A DNA stretch of 38,647 bases from Bacteroidales bacterium (lineage in GTDB: Bacteria; Bacteroidota; Bacteroidia; Bacteroidales; Bacteroidaceae), in the NCBI GenBank assembly GCA_004558865.1, contig SFCY01000003.1, positions 1-38,647 of the forward strand, in the 5' to 3' direction. The translations under genes and the position numbers were made by a program. This document shows positions 1-7,739 of this stretch, in pieces (positions within the stretch are counted from its first letter, which is position 1; each line of letters starts with the position of its first letter). The notes beneath the pieces were generated by a model. The model ran no database searches, was not told where the DNA came from, and saw only the letters and a list, made by a program, of their open reading frames with translations.

Positions 1-248
1 GATAAGCCAAATGAGCAGAGCCAAGCTTGCTTGAGCTCTGCCATGGCGAGAAAAGGTGGGCGTAAGCCCAATACGACTCGACCTAATTTATAGAACCAGT
101 CTTCACTCGAAAGTAAGGAAGTATGGGTGAGCCTGCTGTGAAAGGGTTCTGTCATTCCCTCTTGGCAAGTGGCCGTTTGGTTCATCATGGGCAAGCGGAG
201 CGTCTGTCAGACGTAACATTCAGCCCTTGCAACCGATGGTTGGGATGA
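1..248. other. Non-coding left edge, possible group II intron domain I remnant
   Basis: No convincing coding frame. Bases 15-41 form a hairpin (GCAGAGC CAAG, loop CTTG, CTTG then GCTCTGC). Further on, a CCTAA stretch near 80-90 and a TATGG near 122-126 are flanked by complementary bases and enclose a smaller hairpin (loop CGAA). This resembles the 11-nt tetraloop receptor seen in domain I of group II introns. Bases 201-213 (CGTCTG T CAGACG) and 230-242 (CAACC GAT GGTTG) are two further small palindromes; the last lies just beyond the stop of the minus-strand gene and could help end its transcript. No reverse transcriptase or domain V is visible, so the intron reading is a low-confidence inference. 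Confidence 0.25.
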
Positions 249-1319
249 TCACCGCCCCACACCCAACTTGAGCGGCCGCTGCGAGTCCCCTCTCAAAACG
301 ATGTACCAATGGAAGGGAGGAAGACGAAGGGAGTCCTGGTTCTTGCAACAGACAAACTGGTCGCGATACAGCACGAAGGCGTTGCCCCTGCCACTGAGCG
401 TCATGGGCTGATAGGTGCCTTGAATGCAGACGGTGTCGTTGCCGAAGATGGGAGTGCGGAGCGAGTCTGTGTGCAGGTGGACATTTGAGAGGTGAAGAGT
501 GTCGTCTGCGCTTGAGACCCATTTCAGCAGATAGGGTGTGTTTGCCTTTAGCATCTCACCCTCGCCCATGCGCTCAAAGCAGACGTTGTTGGCCAGGGAA
601 CTCCTCAGTTGGTAGACGGAGGATGAGGGGCCAAACACCGAATGGTAGTCTTCTATGTCGAAAGGCACGCACAATGTGTTGTAATAATCCTTGTGCCACT
701 TGGCCACCCACTTCACGTCGGCCACCCCATCAACTGGAGTGGCAAGTCCATCCGCATTGAGGAGCGTGGTGGGTACATCTTCAATAAGGTAGAGCAGGAT
801 GTTGATACGGTCGTCGCTGGCGTGTTTTGTAAACTGATATACTTTTGAAGTGGAGTTGTACCAAAGATAGCTGCCATTGCCAAACTTCATCTGCAGTCCC
901 TCGTCCGTAAGCTCAAAGGTGATGGCGTTGTCGTCGGTCTGGCTGGGGGAGACAAGGGCTCTTTGCTGGATGCTCTCCACGTCGGGACCAATATAGCCGT
1001 TGGCCTGTGGACTGTAGAGAAACCATCTGCCGCCCGAGTACTGCATGACGAGCAAGTCGCTCTCGGCGGCGGCTTGCTCAGGCTGGTTGAAGACTGAGAT
1101 TTTCCTCAGCCAATAGAAGTCTTCCGTCTCTTTGATCCGCTGGATGTGGAAGTCGCAGTAATACTCCTTCTTCTTGCTTGAGAAGGCACTGACGAGGTAT
1201 GTGCCGCCGTCGACCAATTGGTTGGCGGAGGTGATGGGTATGGCCTTGAGCGTTGTTTGGGCGTGGAGCGGGGCAACGATGGCCATCAGAAGAATCAAAG
1301 CCAATAGGAGGTTTCTCAT
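249..1319 (-). CDS. Secreted protein of unknown function
   Basis: A 356-residue protein I do not recognise. The first 20 residues are a clear Sec signal peptide: a basic MRN start, a leucine-rich core and an AxA-type end (PLHAQ), so the mature protein should be in the periplasm or outer membrane. There is no lipobox and no obvious internal repeat or catalytic motif. The mature chain is rich in aromatic and polar residues, as in beta-sandwich secreted proteins of Bacteroidetes, but this is impression only. It has its own minus-strand promoter candidate at 1343-1350, so it is probably transcribed separately from the ABC-F gene upstream. It ends next to a small palindrome at 230-242. Confidence 0.75.
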   Translation of the reverse strand: MRNLLLALILLMAIVAPLHAQTTLKAIPITSANQLVDGGTYLVSAFSSKKKEYYCDFHIQRIKETEDFYWLRKISVFNQPEQAAAESDLLVMQYSGGRWFLYSPQANGYIGPDVESIQQRALVSPSQTDDNAITFELTDEGLQMKFGNGSYLWYNSTSKVYQFTKHASDDRINILLYLIEDVPTTLLNADGLATPVDGVADVKWVAKWHKDYYNTLCVPFDIEDYHSVFGPSSSVYQLRSSLANNVCFERMGEGEMLKANTPYLLKWVSSADDTLHLSNVHLHTDSLRTPIFGNDTVCIQGTYQPMTLSGRGNAFVLYRDQFVCCKNQDSLRLPPFHWYIVLRGDSQRPLKLGVGR

Positions 1320-1342
1320 TTTTGTGCTATTTTATTTGACAA

Positions 1343-1373
1343 CAAAAATAATCATTTCTGCTGTAATGGCCAA
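1343..1373 (-). promoter_or_regulatory. Promoter candidate for the secreted protein gene
   Basis: On the minus strand TATTTTTG (1343-1350) matches the Bacteroidetes -7 element TAnnTTTG. TTGG (1370-1373) lies 19 bases upstream in the -33 position. The start codon follows about 23 bases downstream. Confidence 0.5.
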
Positions 1374-1410
1374 TCCATTTGCCATATATTTCGACAGCGG
1401 GGGCGGATTT

Positions 1411-1442
1411 AGCGGGCAGGCGGCCATCTATGGCTGTCCGCT
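1411..1442 (-). terminator. Weak hairpin downstream of the ABC-F gene
   Basis: AGCGG-CAG and CTG-CCGCT arms, each with one unpaired base, form an imperfect stem 44 bases past the ABC-F stop on the minus strand. No long T-run follows, so it is only a candidate terminator or RNA end. Confidence 0.3.
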
Positions 1443-1485
1443 GGGATAGTGGCGGTGGCCTCGGCAAGCCTCGATGGGCAATGGG

Positions 1486-3282
1486 TCAAGAGAACTCCGA
1501 AAGCTCGAGCCATCGTGTCTCTTTCTCGTCGAGCTGATCCTTGATTTGAGGCAGGCGTTTGCTCTTCTCTGTGAGTTCATCCACACTGAGCTTGCCCGAG
1601 CAGAGCTGCTCCTCCAGTTGTTTCTGCTCAGCCTCCAGCTGCTCAATCTCCTTTGACAGCTGCTCGAACTCCCGCTTCTCCTTGTAGCTCATTCTATGTA
1701 CGGCGTCGCGGTGGACGGCTTTGGGCTGGGGGGCGTCGCCGCGCTTCTTGTCGTCTTTCCTCTCCGTCTCGTCTTTGCTTTTCAGTTGCAGCCATTCGCG
1801 GTATTGGGTGTAGTTGCCCGGGAAGTCCTTGATGATGCCCTCGCCCTTGAACACGAGGATGTGGTCGACTACCTTGTCCATGAAGTACCTGTCGTGGCTG
1901 ACCACGATGACGCAGCCCGGAAAGTCCTGCAGGTATTCCTCCAGCACTTGCAAGGTCTGAATGTCGAGGTCGTTGGTGGGCTCGTCGAGGACGAGAAAGT
2001 TGGGATTCTTCATCAATACCGTACACAGATAGAGCTTGCGGCGCTCGCCGCCACTGAGCTTGTACACGTAGTTGTGCTGTTGTTCGGGCGTGAACAGGAA
2101 GTATTGCAGAAACTGCGAGGCCGACAGATGGCGTCCACCTCCCAAGTCGATGTAGTCGGCAATGTCGGTAATCACGTCTATCACCTTCTGCTGTTCGTTG
2201 AACTTCAGCCCCTCCTGTGAGAAGTAGCCGAAGCGCACGGTCTCGCCGATGTCGAATCGTCCGCTGTCGGGCGGCACGATGCCGAGGAGCATCTTGATGA
2301 AAGTGGACTTTCCCGTGCCGTTGTTGCCCACGATGCCCATCTTCTCGAATCGGGCGAAGTTATAGTAGAAGTCCTTCAGAATTACCTTCTCCGGCCGGTC
2401 TTCCGTGGCGGGGAAGATTTTGGAGACATACTGGCACTCGAAAATCTTGCTGCCTATATATACATTGCTGGCCTTGAGGCGCACCTGGCGTTCCTCGATG
2501 CGCTGGTGGGCGCGGTTTTCCAATTCGTAGAAGGCGTCCTCACGGTAGCGGGCCTTGTGTCCGCGGGCTTGTGGCATGCGTCGCATCCACTCGAGCTCCT
2601 TGCGGTAGAGGTTGTTGGCCCGCTGGATGTTGGCTCGCCTGTTGTCGATGCGCTCCTGCCGCTTCTCCAAATAATAAGAGAAGTTGCCCCGATAGGTGTA
2701 GATGGTCTGGTCGTCGAGTTCCAGGATGATGTTGCACACGCGGTCGAGGGAGAACCTGTCGTGGGTGACCATGAAGAGCGTCTTGTTTCCCCGCTTGAGG
2801 TAGCCCTCCAGCCATTCAATCATGTCAAGGTCGAGATGGTTGGTGGGTTCGTCGAGCATGAGGAAGTCGGGCTCTTCGATGAGCACGTTGGCCAGTGCCA
2901 CCCGCTTCTGCTGTCCGCCGCTCAACTGCCTCATGGGCTGCTGCAAGTCGGGAATGTGGAGTTGGGTGAGGATTTGCTTGGCCTTGAGGATGCGCTCGGG
3001 GTCTCCTTTGTGGTTGAAGCAAGCGTCCAACACACTGTTGTCGGGGTTGAAATGGGGCGTCTGCTCCAAGTAGCCTATCTTGATGTCGTTGCGATAGACG
3101 ATTGCCCCTGCTTCGTAGCCCTCCTTGCCGTTGAGGATGGACATGAGCGTGGACTTCCCCGTTCCATTCTTGGCTATGAGACCCACTTTCTGGCCCTCGG
3201 CGATGGAGAAGGATATGTCCTGGAATATGATTTGTGCACCGAAGCGCTTGCTCAGATGCTGTACGTCCAATATGCTTTCCAT
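1486..3282 (-). CDS. ABC-F family ATPase, Uup-like
   Basis: A 598-residue soluble protein with two ATP-binding cassettes and no membrane segments, the ABC-F layout. Cassette 1 has Walker A with NGTGKST ending at residue 45, signature LSGGQ at 120-124 and Walker B LMLDEPTNHLD from 141. Cassette 2 has Walker A NNGTGKST at 320-327, signature LSGGE at 409-413 and LVLDEPTNDLD from 430. The linker (about 200-275) is long, charged and helical, as expected for the segment that enters the ribosomal E site. The last 90 or so residues are a Lys/Glu-rich coiled coil like the Uup C-terminal domain. ABC-F proteins act on ribosomes or, for Uup, have been linked to DNA-structure metabolism; the exact role here is inference. 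It follows engB by 10 bases and is probably co-transcribed with it. Confidence 0.93.
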   Translation of the reverse strand: MESILDVQHLSKRFGAQIIFQDISFSIAEGQKVGLIAKNGTGKSTLMSILNGKEGYEAGAIVYRNDIKIGYLEQTPHFNPDNSVLDACFNHKGDPERILKAKQILTQLHIPDLQQPMRQLSGGQQKRVALANVLIEEPDFLMLDEPTNHLDLDMIEWLEGYLKRGNKTLFMVTHDRFSLDRVCNIILELDDQTIYTYRGNFSYYLEKRQERIDNRRANIQRANNLYRKELEWMRRMPQARGHKARYREDAFYELENRAHQRIEERQVRLKASNVYIGSKIFECQYVSKIFPATEDRPEKVILKDFYYNFARFEKMGIVGNNGTGKSTFIKMLLGIVPPDSGRFDIGETVRFGYFSQEGLKFNEQQKVIDVITDIADYIDLGGGRHLSASQFLQYFLFTPEQQHNYVYKLSGGERRKLYLCTVLMKNPNFLVLDEPTNDLDIQTLQVLEEYLQDFPGCVIVVSHDRYFMDKVVDHILVFKGEGIIKDFPGNYTQYREWLQLKSKDETERKDDKKRGDAPQPKAVHRDAVHRMSYKEKREFEQLSKEIEQLEAEQKQLEEQLCSGKLSVDELTEKSKRLPQIKDQLDEKETRWLELSEFS

Positions 3283-3292
3283 TTCTTCTGGG

Positions 3293-3910
3293 TCACTTTT
3301 TCGGCTCCTGCTGCGCGATGCTCTTGTTGATTTCCTCTATGTAGTTGAGCAGCTCGTCGCGCCCCGTGGCCTTGGGGCTGCTCGTGATGATGTAGGGGGG
3401 CAGCTGTTCCCAAGTGTCGCTCAAGGCCTCCATCCATTTCTTGGCGTTGTCCTTGGCCTTGTTCAGGCCTAACTTGTCGGCTTTGGTGAAGACGATGGTG
3501 AAAGGCACTTGCGATTGCCCCAACCAGTCGATGAACTCACGGTCTATCTTCTGCTGGTCGTGGCGGATGTCGATAAGCACGAAGACGTTGACCAGTTGCT
3601 CCCGCTGCAGGATGTAGCTCTCTATCATTTGGCGGAGTTTCTGCTGCACCGTCTTGGAGCGCTGTGCATAGCCATATCCAGGCAGGTCTACCAGATACCA
3701 TTCGTTGTTGATGATGAAGTGGTTGATGAGCAGGGTCTTGCCGGGAGTGGCCGATGTCTTGGCCAGTCCCTTGTGGTTGCAGAGCATGTTGATGAGGCTC
3801 GACTTGCCCACATTGCTTCTGCCGATGAAGGCATATTCGGGCTTGGTGTCGTTGGGGCATTTGCTCACAGTGGGTGAGGAAGTGGAGAATTGAGCTTTCT
3901 TGATGTCCAT
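3293..3910 (-). CDS. engB: Ribosome biogenesis GTPase EngB (YihA/YsxC)
   Basis: A 205-residue TRAFAC-class GTPase that in this family assists maturation of the large ribosomal subunit. Motifs are all present: G1 GRSNVGKSS at 30-38, switch threonine region TSATPGKT at 52-59, G3 DLPGYGYA from 75, G4 TKAD at 142-145 and G5 SSPKATG near the C-terminus. The length is typical of the family. The start ATG at 3910 lies just downstream of a strong minus-strand promoter (3928-3958), supporting this start with a very short leader. The ABC-F gene follows after 10 bases, so the pair forms an operon with a shared translation theme. Confidence 0.96.
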   Translation of the reverse strand: MDIKKAQFSTSSPTVSKCPNDTKPEYAFIGRSNVGKSSLINMLCNHKGLAKTSATPGKTLLINHFIINNEWYLVDLPGYGYAQRSKTVQQKLRQMIESYILQREQLVNVFVLIDIRHDQQKIDREFIDWLGQSQVPFTIVFTKADKLGLNKAKDNAKKWMEALSDTWEQLPPYIITSSPKATGRDELLNYIEEINKSIAQQEPKK

Positions 3911-3925
3911 GATGATATTATTTTC

Positions 3926-3959
3926 TGCAAAGATAGTGCAAATCGGATGAACGGCAAAA
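3926..3959 (-). promoter_or_regulatory. Promoter of engB, nearly identical to that of mtaB
   Basis: On the minus strand the -7 element TATCTTTG (3928-3935) and a -33 TTTG (3955-3958) are separated by 19 bases. The spacer contains TTCAnCCGATTTGCA, which is shared almost base for base with the mtaB promoter at 10282-10315. The start codon lies 17 bases past the -7 box. Confidence 0.75.
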
Positions 3960-4054
3960 TCAGCATGGATGTTTTCTTCAACTTTTTTGTCGCAGTCTTC
4001 CCATCAGACCTAAGAAAAACTCCCTCCGCTATAGCGGCTTCGATGATTTTTTTG

Positions 4055-4062
4055 TATTTTTG
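4055..4062 (+). promoter_or_regulatory. -7 promoter element of the oxidoreductase gene
   Basis: TATTTTTG matches TAnnTTTG and ends 16 bases before the ATG at 4079. It supports choosing that ATG over in-frame codons further upstream. No clear -33 box is seen. Confidence 0.6.
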
Positions 4063-4078
4063 CACAAAAGCAAAACAA

Positions 4079-5062
4079 ATGGAACATATCAGTTGGGGAT
4101 TTATAGGCTGTGGCGAAGTGACGGAGAAAAAATCAGGCCCGGCTTTCAATGAGGTGGAAGGGTCCCATGTCGAGGCGGTGATGAGCCGCTCCGAGGTGAA
4201 GGCGCGCTCCTACGCCGAGCGGCATGGCATAAGGAAATGGTATACCGACCCGCAGTCGCTCATCGACGACCCGGACGTGAACGCGATATATATTGCCACT
4301 CCTCCCAGCTCTCATGCCACCTTTGCCATCATGGCCATGCGGGCGGGAAAGCCTGTCTACGTGGAGAAGCCCTTGGCTTCGAGCTATGACGACTGCATAC
4401 GCATCAACCGCATATCGGAAGAGACGGGCGTGCCATGCTTCGTGGCCTACTACCGTCGTTACCTGCCCTACTTCCAACGCGTGAAGAGCATCCTCGACAA
4501 CCATCTGTTGGGCAAGATCTTCAATGTGAGCGTACGCTTCAGTGTGCCTCCCCGCGACCTTGACTATCAGCACAGCGGCAATCTTCCATGGCGGTTGCAG
4601 CCCGACATTGCGGGCGGTGGCTACTTCTACGACCTGGCCCCCCATCAGCTCGACCTGATACAGCTCTTCTTCGGCCCCATAGTGAAAGCCCATGGCTACT
4701 GCGCCAACCGTATGCACCTCTATGAGGCCGAGGACACCATCGCCGCCTGCTTCCGGTTTCAGACAGGCGTGGTGGGCAGTGGCTCGTGGTGCTTCGTGGG
4801 CCATCCCAGCGCGCGCCAAGACCTCATCACAATCACAGGGGAGTGGGGCAAGCTGTCTTTCTCCACTTACACCTACGACCCTATCAGGCTGGCGACGAGC
4901 GACGGAGAGCAGTGCATCACCGTCCCCAACCCGCCCTACGTGCAGTTGCCCATCATCAAGCAGGTGATAGAGGACTTGCAGGGCAAGGCTGTTTGCGATT
5001 GCACCTCTCAGAGCGCGACGCTCACCAATTGGGTAATGGACCGCGTGTTGGGCAAGTTTTGA
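4079..5062 (+). CDS. Gfo/Idh/MocA family NAD(P)-dependent oxidoreductase
   Basis: A 327-residue protein of the glucose-fructose oxidoreductase / inositol dehydrogenase / MocA family, which oxidises or reduces sugars and related alcohols with NAD(P). The N-terminus carries the Rossmann glycine motif GFIGCGEV (about 6-13). The family-defining EKP motif (VEKPLASS) lies near residue 95. A conserved GGGYFYDLAPHQLD segment around 180 supplies the substrate-side histidine and aspartate. The frame is open further upstream to 3890, but that extension overlaps the promoter and lacks family resemblance, so ATG 4079 is chosen. The DUF4421 gene follows 21 bases downstream. The substrate cannot be told from sequence. 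Confidence 0.92.
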   Translation: MEHISWGFIGCGEVTEKKSGPAFNEVEGSHVEAVMSRSEVKARSYAERHGIRKWYTDPQSLIDDPDVNAIYIATPPSSHATFAIMAMRAGKPVYVEKPLASSYDDCIRINRISEETGVPCFVAYYRRYLPYFQRVKSILDNHLLGKIFNVSVRFSVPPRDLDYQHSGNLPWRLQPDIAGGGYFYDLAPHQLDLIQLFFGPIVKAHGYCANRMHLYEAEDTIAACFRFQTGVVGSGSWCFVGHPSARQDLITITGEWGKLSFSTYTYDPIRLATSDGEQCITVPNPPYVQLPIIKQVIEDLQGKAVCDCTSQSATLTNWVMDRVLGKF

Positions 5063-5083
5063 AGCTACTAATCCTCTCATACT

Positions 5084-6184
5084 TTGCGTTACATTAAAAG
5101 ACTCATATTCCTACAATTGCTTCTTGCCTGTTCCCTTCTCTCCATGGCCGCCGAGCCGACGGACAGCGTGAAAGAGGAGAAGAGGACATCCAAGTTCGTC
5201 GCTGGGTTCAGGCGGTTGGTCAAGCGGTTCACCGAGACCGACACCACCTACATAGAGCCGCAACGCTACAATTTCACCGTGATGCTGCAAGAGACCAACA
5301 CGGTGGAGCGCTACACACTGCGCAACAAGTCGGGACAGAAAGTGACGTTCTCTCCCCGCTCTGTCTTCAAGTTGGGACCCTATTTCGGCTACCGGTGGCT
5401 TTTCCTCGGCTATACGTTCGACTTGAATCATCTGAGCAGCTCCAAAAGGAAGACTGAGCTCGACTTGAGCATCTATGCGCCGCAATTGGGCTTCGACGTG
5501 TTCTATCGGGATTTGGGAAACAAATACCAGTTGAAGCGTGTGAAGATGGGGAGTGACGTTGACACCTCACCGCTTCGCGACGCATCGTTTGAGGGGCTGA
5601 CGGGCAAGATTTCTGGGTTCAACATCTATTACATATTCAACCACCACAAGTTCTCCTATCCCGCTGCCTTCAGCCAAAGCACCATCCAGCGGCGCAGCGC
5701 GGGCTCGGCTATGGCGGGCTTCGGCTACATGCGCCATTCGCTCAACATCGACTGGAACGAGTTCAACGAGTTGGTGGCTTTGCGGCTCAACGGGCCATCG
5801 CCCATGGTGCGTGTTGACAGCACGCTGCTCTTCAATCGCGTACGCTACACCGACATCTCCTTCTCAGGGGGCTACGGCTACAACTGGGTCTTTGCACGCA
5901 ACTGCCTGCTTGCTGTCTCGGTGTCGCTCGCCGTGGGCTACAAGCATTCTTGGTCGGAGATGGAGGAGCAGTCGTTCTCCTTCAAAAACTTCAGCTTCGG
6001 CAATTTCAATCTTGACGGCATTGGCCGCATGGGGCTGGTCTACAACAATATGCGCTGGTATGCGGGCGCCAGTGCCATCTTCCACACTTACTACTACCGC
6101 AAGAGCCAATTCTCCACCAACACCACCTTTGGAAGCATCAACATCTACGTGGGCTTCAACTTCGGCAGGCGCAAGCACCCATGA
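5084..6184 (+). CDS. DUF4421 family envelope protein
   Basis: A 366-residue protein that I place in the Bacteroidetes DUF4421 family from its FKLGPYFGYRWLFLGYTFDL region and overall pattern. The N-terminus is a signal peptide (RYIKRLIFLQLLLACSLLS). Alternating hydrophobic and aromatic strands, with terminal strands such as NIYVGFNFG, suggest an outer-membrane beta-barrel; that is inference, and the family has no established function. The reading frame begins at a TTG codon (5084): no upstream ATG keeps the signal peptide, and the first internal ATG (residue 21) would remove it. It follows the oxidoreductase gene by 21 bases, so the two may be one transcript. Confidence 0.8.
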   Translation: MRYIKRLIFLQLLLACSLLSMAAEPTDSVKEEKRTSKFVAGFRRLVKRFTETDTTYIEPQRYNFTVMLQETNTVERYTLRNKSGQKVTFSPRSVFKLGPYFGYRWLFLGYTFDLNHLSSSKRKTELDLSIYAPQLGFDVFYRDLGNKYQLKRVKMGSDVDTSPLRDASFEGLTGKISGFNIYYIFNHHKFSYPAAFSQSTIQRRSAGSAMAGFGYMRHSLNIDWNEFNELVALRLNGPSPMVRVDSTLLFNRVRYTDISFSGGYGYNWVFARNCLLAVSVSLAVGYKHSWSEMEEQSFSFKNFSFGNFNLDGIGRMGLVYNNMRWYAGASAIFHTYYYRKSQFSTNTTFGSINIYVGFNFGRRKHP

Positions 6185-6220
6185 CAGCCCTATGGGCATT
6201 GCTACCATGGGCCGTGGCGT

Positions 6221-6250
6221 CCCGCCACTGTCGTGGCCGTGCTTGGCGGG
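6221..6250 (+). terminator. GC-rich hairpin after the DUF4421 gene
   Basis: CCCGCCA (6221-6227) pairs with TGGCGGG (6244-6250) across a 16-base loop. It lies 37 bases after the stop codon in a GC-rich gap and may end the transcript, though no T-run follows directly. Confidence 0.35.
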
Positions 6251-6339
6251 TGGCGGGGCCGTTGGCGGGAGGATGGGGCTGCCTGTCCTTTCTTTTCTAA
6301 AAAAATTACATAGAGGGCTGAATATTTTGGCGTTGATTG

Positions 6340-6369
6340 TTTGTAATTGAAAAAATAATATTAATTTTG
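6340..6369 (+). promoter_or_regulatory. Promoter of rnpB
   Basis: A -33 TTTG (6340-6343) and a -7 TAATTTTG (6362-6369) are 18 bases apart. The mature RNase P RNA begins about 7 bases downstream, which is the expected distance. Confidence 0.75.
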
Positions 6370-6375
6370 CGTTGG

Positions 6376-6776
6376 AAACAGTGTCCCGGCTTGCCGCTGG
6401 CATCAAATGGGTGCGAGAGGAAAGTCCGGGCAGCGCAAGGCGCCCCACTTCTGAAAGTGGAAGCTGTTGGCGACAGCAGATGTAGGCAGAAGAGAATGAC
6501 CGCCGCCACTTTGTTGGCGGCAAGGGTGAGAAGGCGGTGTAAGAGACCACCAGTTGCCGGGCGATCGGCAGGCTGTGCCGTTTGGGGGCTGCAAGTTCAT
6601 GTATACCACCGTCATGACAGGGTAGCCTGCCCGAGACGGTTCGCCGTCACGGTGGAGGGTAGAACGCTTGAGCCATGGGGTGACTCATGGATTAGATAAA
6701 TGGCAGGCAACGCGACTCTCCTTGTGGGGGCCGCGGTACGGAACCCGGCTTATAGGGGCACTGTTTCTCTTTTTTT
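6376..6776 (+). ncRNA. rnpB: RNase P RNA (catalytic RNA for tRNA 5' processing)
   Basis: This is the RNA subunit that cleaves the 5' leader from precursor tRNAs. The P1 helix is visible: bases 6376-6387 (AAACAGTGTCCC) pair with 6755-6766 (GGGGCACTGTTT). The universal core GAGAGGAAAGTCCGGGC follows P1/P2 near 6416-6432, AGAGACCACC lies in the middle, and the 3' CGGAACCCGGCTTAT segment lies near 6740-6754. The length, about 390 nt, fits bacterial type A RNAs of Bacteroidetes. The P1 3' strand is followed directly by a T-run (6770-6776), so P1 may double as terminator stem. A possible reading frame inside (6337-6699) is spurious. Confidence 0.95.
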
Positions 6777-6803
6777 ATGACTTGAACCATAGACTGGACA
6801 AAG

Positions 6804-7205
6804 ATGGAAAAGGACATTCTGAACGATTATGAGCATAAGGTGGCGAAAAAGATTGCCGAGCGGGGAGAAGAGGCCGGTTTTCCAAGACTGGAAGACTACG
6901 GATTGAAGAAAAGTGCCTTTGACAGCTATCTGTTTGAGAAGCAGGCCATACTCGACATCAATGGAAACGACAAGGCACGCTACACCATTTGGGGGCTGCT
7001 GATGGTTGCTCCCGTCCTGGCAGCCGACGCGTTTCCCCACGAGCGGCTGCCTTGGGGCGAGGCCACCATCCTCGTGGCCTTGGTGGGCGGCTTTCTGCTC
7101 TGTCTCCTCTATCAGGCGATAGTTTCCATGGTGAAGCGCGGCAAGCTGCGCAATCTCTACGACGAAAGGATGGAAAAATATATCAACGACGTATTGAACT
7201 ACTAA
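6804..7205 (+). CDS. Small membrane protein of unknown function
   Basis: A 133-residue protein I do not recognise. Residues 1-50 are charged and helical (MEKDILNDYEHKVAKKIAER...). Two hydrophobic segments follow, around 60-77 (IWGLLMVAPVLAADAF) and 87-110 (ATILVALVGGFLLCLLYQAI). The tail is basic (KRGKLRNLYDERMEKY). This predicts a two-pass inner-membrane protein with both termini in the cytoplasm. The ATG at 6804 is the only sensible start, and it lies just past the rnpB terminator. The next gene starts 11 bases after its stop, so the two are probably translated from one message. Confidence 0.7.
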   Translation: MEKDILNDYEHKVAKKIAERGEEAGFPRLEDYGLKKSAFDSYLFEKQAILDINGNDKARYTIWGLLMVAPVLAADAFPHERLPWGEATILVALVGGFLLCLLYQAIVSMVKRGKLRNLYDERMEKYINDVLNY

Positions 7206-7216
7206 TTCTTAGCCCT

Positions 7217-7624
7217 ATGGACATCAACGAGATTCTCAGTTACAAGGACAAATTCACCAAGACGGGATTCAGAGAGAAGATTTCGCGCATTGCCAAGCGT
7301 GCTGGCGCAAAGCTCGTCTATGCGGCCCTCATTCTTTATTACACACTCGAATCGGACAAGGTGAGCATCAAGGACAAGGCCATCATACTTGGCGCCTTGG
7401 GCTATCTCATCAGTCCGCTCGACGTGGTGCCCGACGCCATTCCCATCGCGGGATTGGGCGACGACCTTGCGGTGCTCATCTATGTGCTGAAAAAAGTGTG
7501 GGGCGGAGTCAACGACGAAGTCCGCACCAAGGCGAAGTCGAAGCTCTCCAGCTGGTTTGACGAGGATGAGCTAAGGGACATCGACGACCTCTTCACCCAG
7601 AAGCCTGAGGACACTCCCGTGTGA
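7217..7624 (+). CDS. DUF1232 (YkvA-like) membrane protein
   Basis: A 135-residue protein with the DUF1232 signature: a hydrophobic helix (KLVYAALILYYTLE), then DKAIILGALGYLISPLDVVPDAIP, then GLGDDLAVLIYVLKKV. YkvA-type proteins are small membrane-associated proteins of unknown activity. The frame extends upstream to 6989 but overlaps the previous gene, so ATG 7217, 11 bases after the preceding stop, is chosen. The C-terminus is acidic and probably soluble. The neighbour upstream is another small membrane protein; a joint role is possible but unsupported. Confidence 0.88.
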   Translation: MDINEILSYKDKFTKTGFREKISRIAKRAGAKLVYAALILYYTLESDKVSIKDKAIILGALGYLISPLDVVPDAIPIAGLGDDLAVLIYVLKKVWGGVNDEVRTKAKSKLSSWFDEDELRDIDDLFTQKPEDTPV

Positions 7625-7646
7625 CCCCGAGGATATGAATCGAACA

Positions 7647-7694
7647 AGGAAAGGCTCTTGGACATCAATGCCATGATGTCCAAGAGCCTTTCCT
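7647..7694. terminator. Perfect 20-bp hairpin between convergent genes
   Basis: Bases 7647-7666 and 7675-7694 are exact reverse complements with an 8-base loop (AATGCCAT). It sits between the DUF1232 gene (+) and the GT2 gene (-) and could stop transcription from both sides. Neither side has a long T-run. Confidence 0.7.
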
Positions 7695-7739
7695 GTCTGT
7701 GTGGGGATGGCAAGGAGGCTTGCTTCTTGCCCGTGGCGG

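Noticed and set aside
6337..6699. A 120-codon frame inside the RNase P RNA
   Set aside because: The region is rnpB by its conserved core and P1 pairing.
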